DNA from: an uncultured Collinsella sp.
GTDB lineage: Bacteria > Actinomycetota > Coriobacteriia > Coriobacteriales > Coriobacteriaceae
DNA length: 64,000 bases
Direction: 5' to 3'
Assembly: GCA_900758375.1 (NCBI GenBank)
Contig: CAAERJ010000009.1
Coordinates: 1 to 64,000, forward strand
Shown here: positions 63,632-64,000 of the stretch, in pieces
Numbering within the stretch: position 1 is the stretch's first letter
Layout of the letters: each line of letters opens with the position of its first letter
Made by a program: the position numbers and the translations under genes
Notes under the pieces: generated by a model
Database searches by the model: none
Seen by the model: only the letters and a program-made list of their open reading frames with translations
Told to the model about the DNA's origin: nothing

Positions 63632-63667
63632 TGAAAACGTTTGACATATGAAAACGATTGACATATC
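63632..63667 (+). promoter_or_regulatory. Promoter with tandem LacI-type operators
   Basis: GAAAACGTTTGACATATG and AAAACGATTGACATATC follow each other 17-18 bp apart. TTGACA at 63641 and TATCTT 17 bp later form a plausible promoter covered by them. A third, reversed copy (CATATGTCAACCGTTTGCC) overlaps the 21-bp repeat at 63581. Confidence 0.65.
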
Positions 63668-63712
63668 TTGCAGTTGTACCGAGTTAGTATCTCGTGAGAA
63701 AGGAAGTCTCGG

Positions 63713-64000
63713 ATGCACAAGGTGTATTACCAGCCTGAGGGAATTTGGGTAGGCGACATCATGCCGTACGGCGAGGACGGCACGTTCTATCTCTATCATC
63801 AGCGTGACACGCGAAACCCCGGACCTTTCGGAGAGCCGTTTGGCTGGGCACTCGCGACAACCAAGGACTTCGTCAATTACAAAGACTTTGGCGAGAGCCT
63901 TGAGCGTGGCGGCGACGAGGAAGTCGACCAGTATGTTTATGCCGGCACGGTGTTTAAGGTGGGCGACAAGTACCATGCGCTCTACACTGGTTGCAATCGC
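63713..64000 (+). CDS. Glycoside hydrolase, five-bladed propeller type (partial)
   Basis: Only the first 96 residues lie in the window. They read VYYQPEGIWVGDIMPYGEDG, then FYLYHQRDTR and FGWALATTKDFVNYKDFG, matching the first blade of GH32/GH43-type enzymes, where the early aspartate (D15) is the probable nucleophile or equivalent. Fructan or sucrose-phosphate hydrolysis is the favoured guess because of the LacI/ScrR-like operators, but GH43 is not excluded. GAAAGGAAGTCTCGG precedes the ATG. The gene is cut only by the window edge. Confidence 0.75.
   Translation, partial: MHKVYYQPEGIWVGDIMPYGEDGTFYLYHQRDTRNPGPFGEPFGWALATTKDFVNYKDFGESLERGGDEEVDQYVYAGTVFKVGDKYHALYTGCNR

Overview
The window reads as gut-anaerobe DNA from the class Coriobacteriia, most likely Collinsella. 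This is inferred from the GC-rich codon use, the GalT type, the membrane-anchored LuxR regulators, the agmatine genes and the fermentation genes; no 16S is present. No tRNA, rRNA, CRISPR array, prophage or complete insertion sequence was seen. Coding density is high, and the long intergenic gaps are mostly filled with structured repeats.

Region 1 (about 0.2-30 kb) is a lactose/galactose island. It has galM, a DeoR regulator and three paralogous cassettes. Each cassette holds a Lac-type PTS EIICB, a LacG-type 6-phospho-beta-galactosidase and a divergent LacI regulator. A single EIIA-Lac (lacF) follows, then lacA, lacB, a lacX-like epimerase and lacC (tagatose-6-phosphate pathway). Next come galT and galK (Leloir) with a fourth LacI, a flavodiiron protein, a second DeoR and a class II aldolase that probably replaces LacD. 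Each LacI has its own operator variant built on an ATG-NNN-ACGT-NNN-CAT frame. A separate pair of ACCGTTYRCC repeats, always 21 bp apart, sits in front of most of the sugar operons and suggests one shared activator.

Region 2 (30-36 kb) holds a Nudix-Vsr fusion, a BceAB-like ABC transporter and a membrane LuxR regulator. Region 3 (36-51 kb) holds agmatine deiminase pathway genes: putrescine carbamoyltransferase, two APC exchangers and two agmatine deiminases, with LuxR regulators. It also holds an amidohydrolase-MATE pair and an AAA/DUF4143 ATPase behind 23-bp iterons. No carbamate kinase is present in the window.

Region 4 (51-59 kb) holds a decayed kinase gene, a GNAT acetyltransferase, a DAHP synthase and a marR-ABC-ABC exporter operon. 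Region 5 (59.8-64 kb) holds a pyruvate formate-lyase split into a 683-aa body and an 83-aa glycyl-radical chain encoded by separate genes. It ends with a LacI regulator and the start of a glycoside hydrolase, cut by the window end.

Across the window several families of non-coding elements recur next to stop codons: 56-bp dyads at an 80-bp period, 147-148 bp structured elements with covarying stems, and palindromes whose arms differ between copies but stay complementary within a copy.
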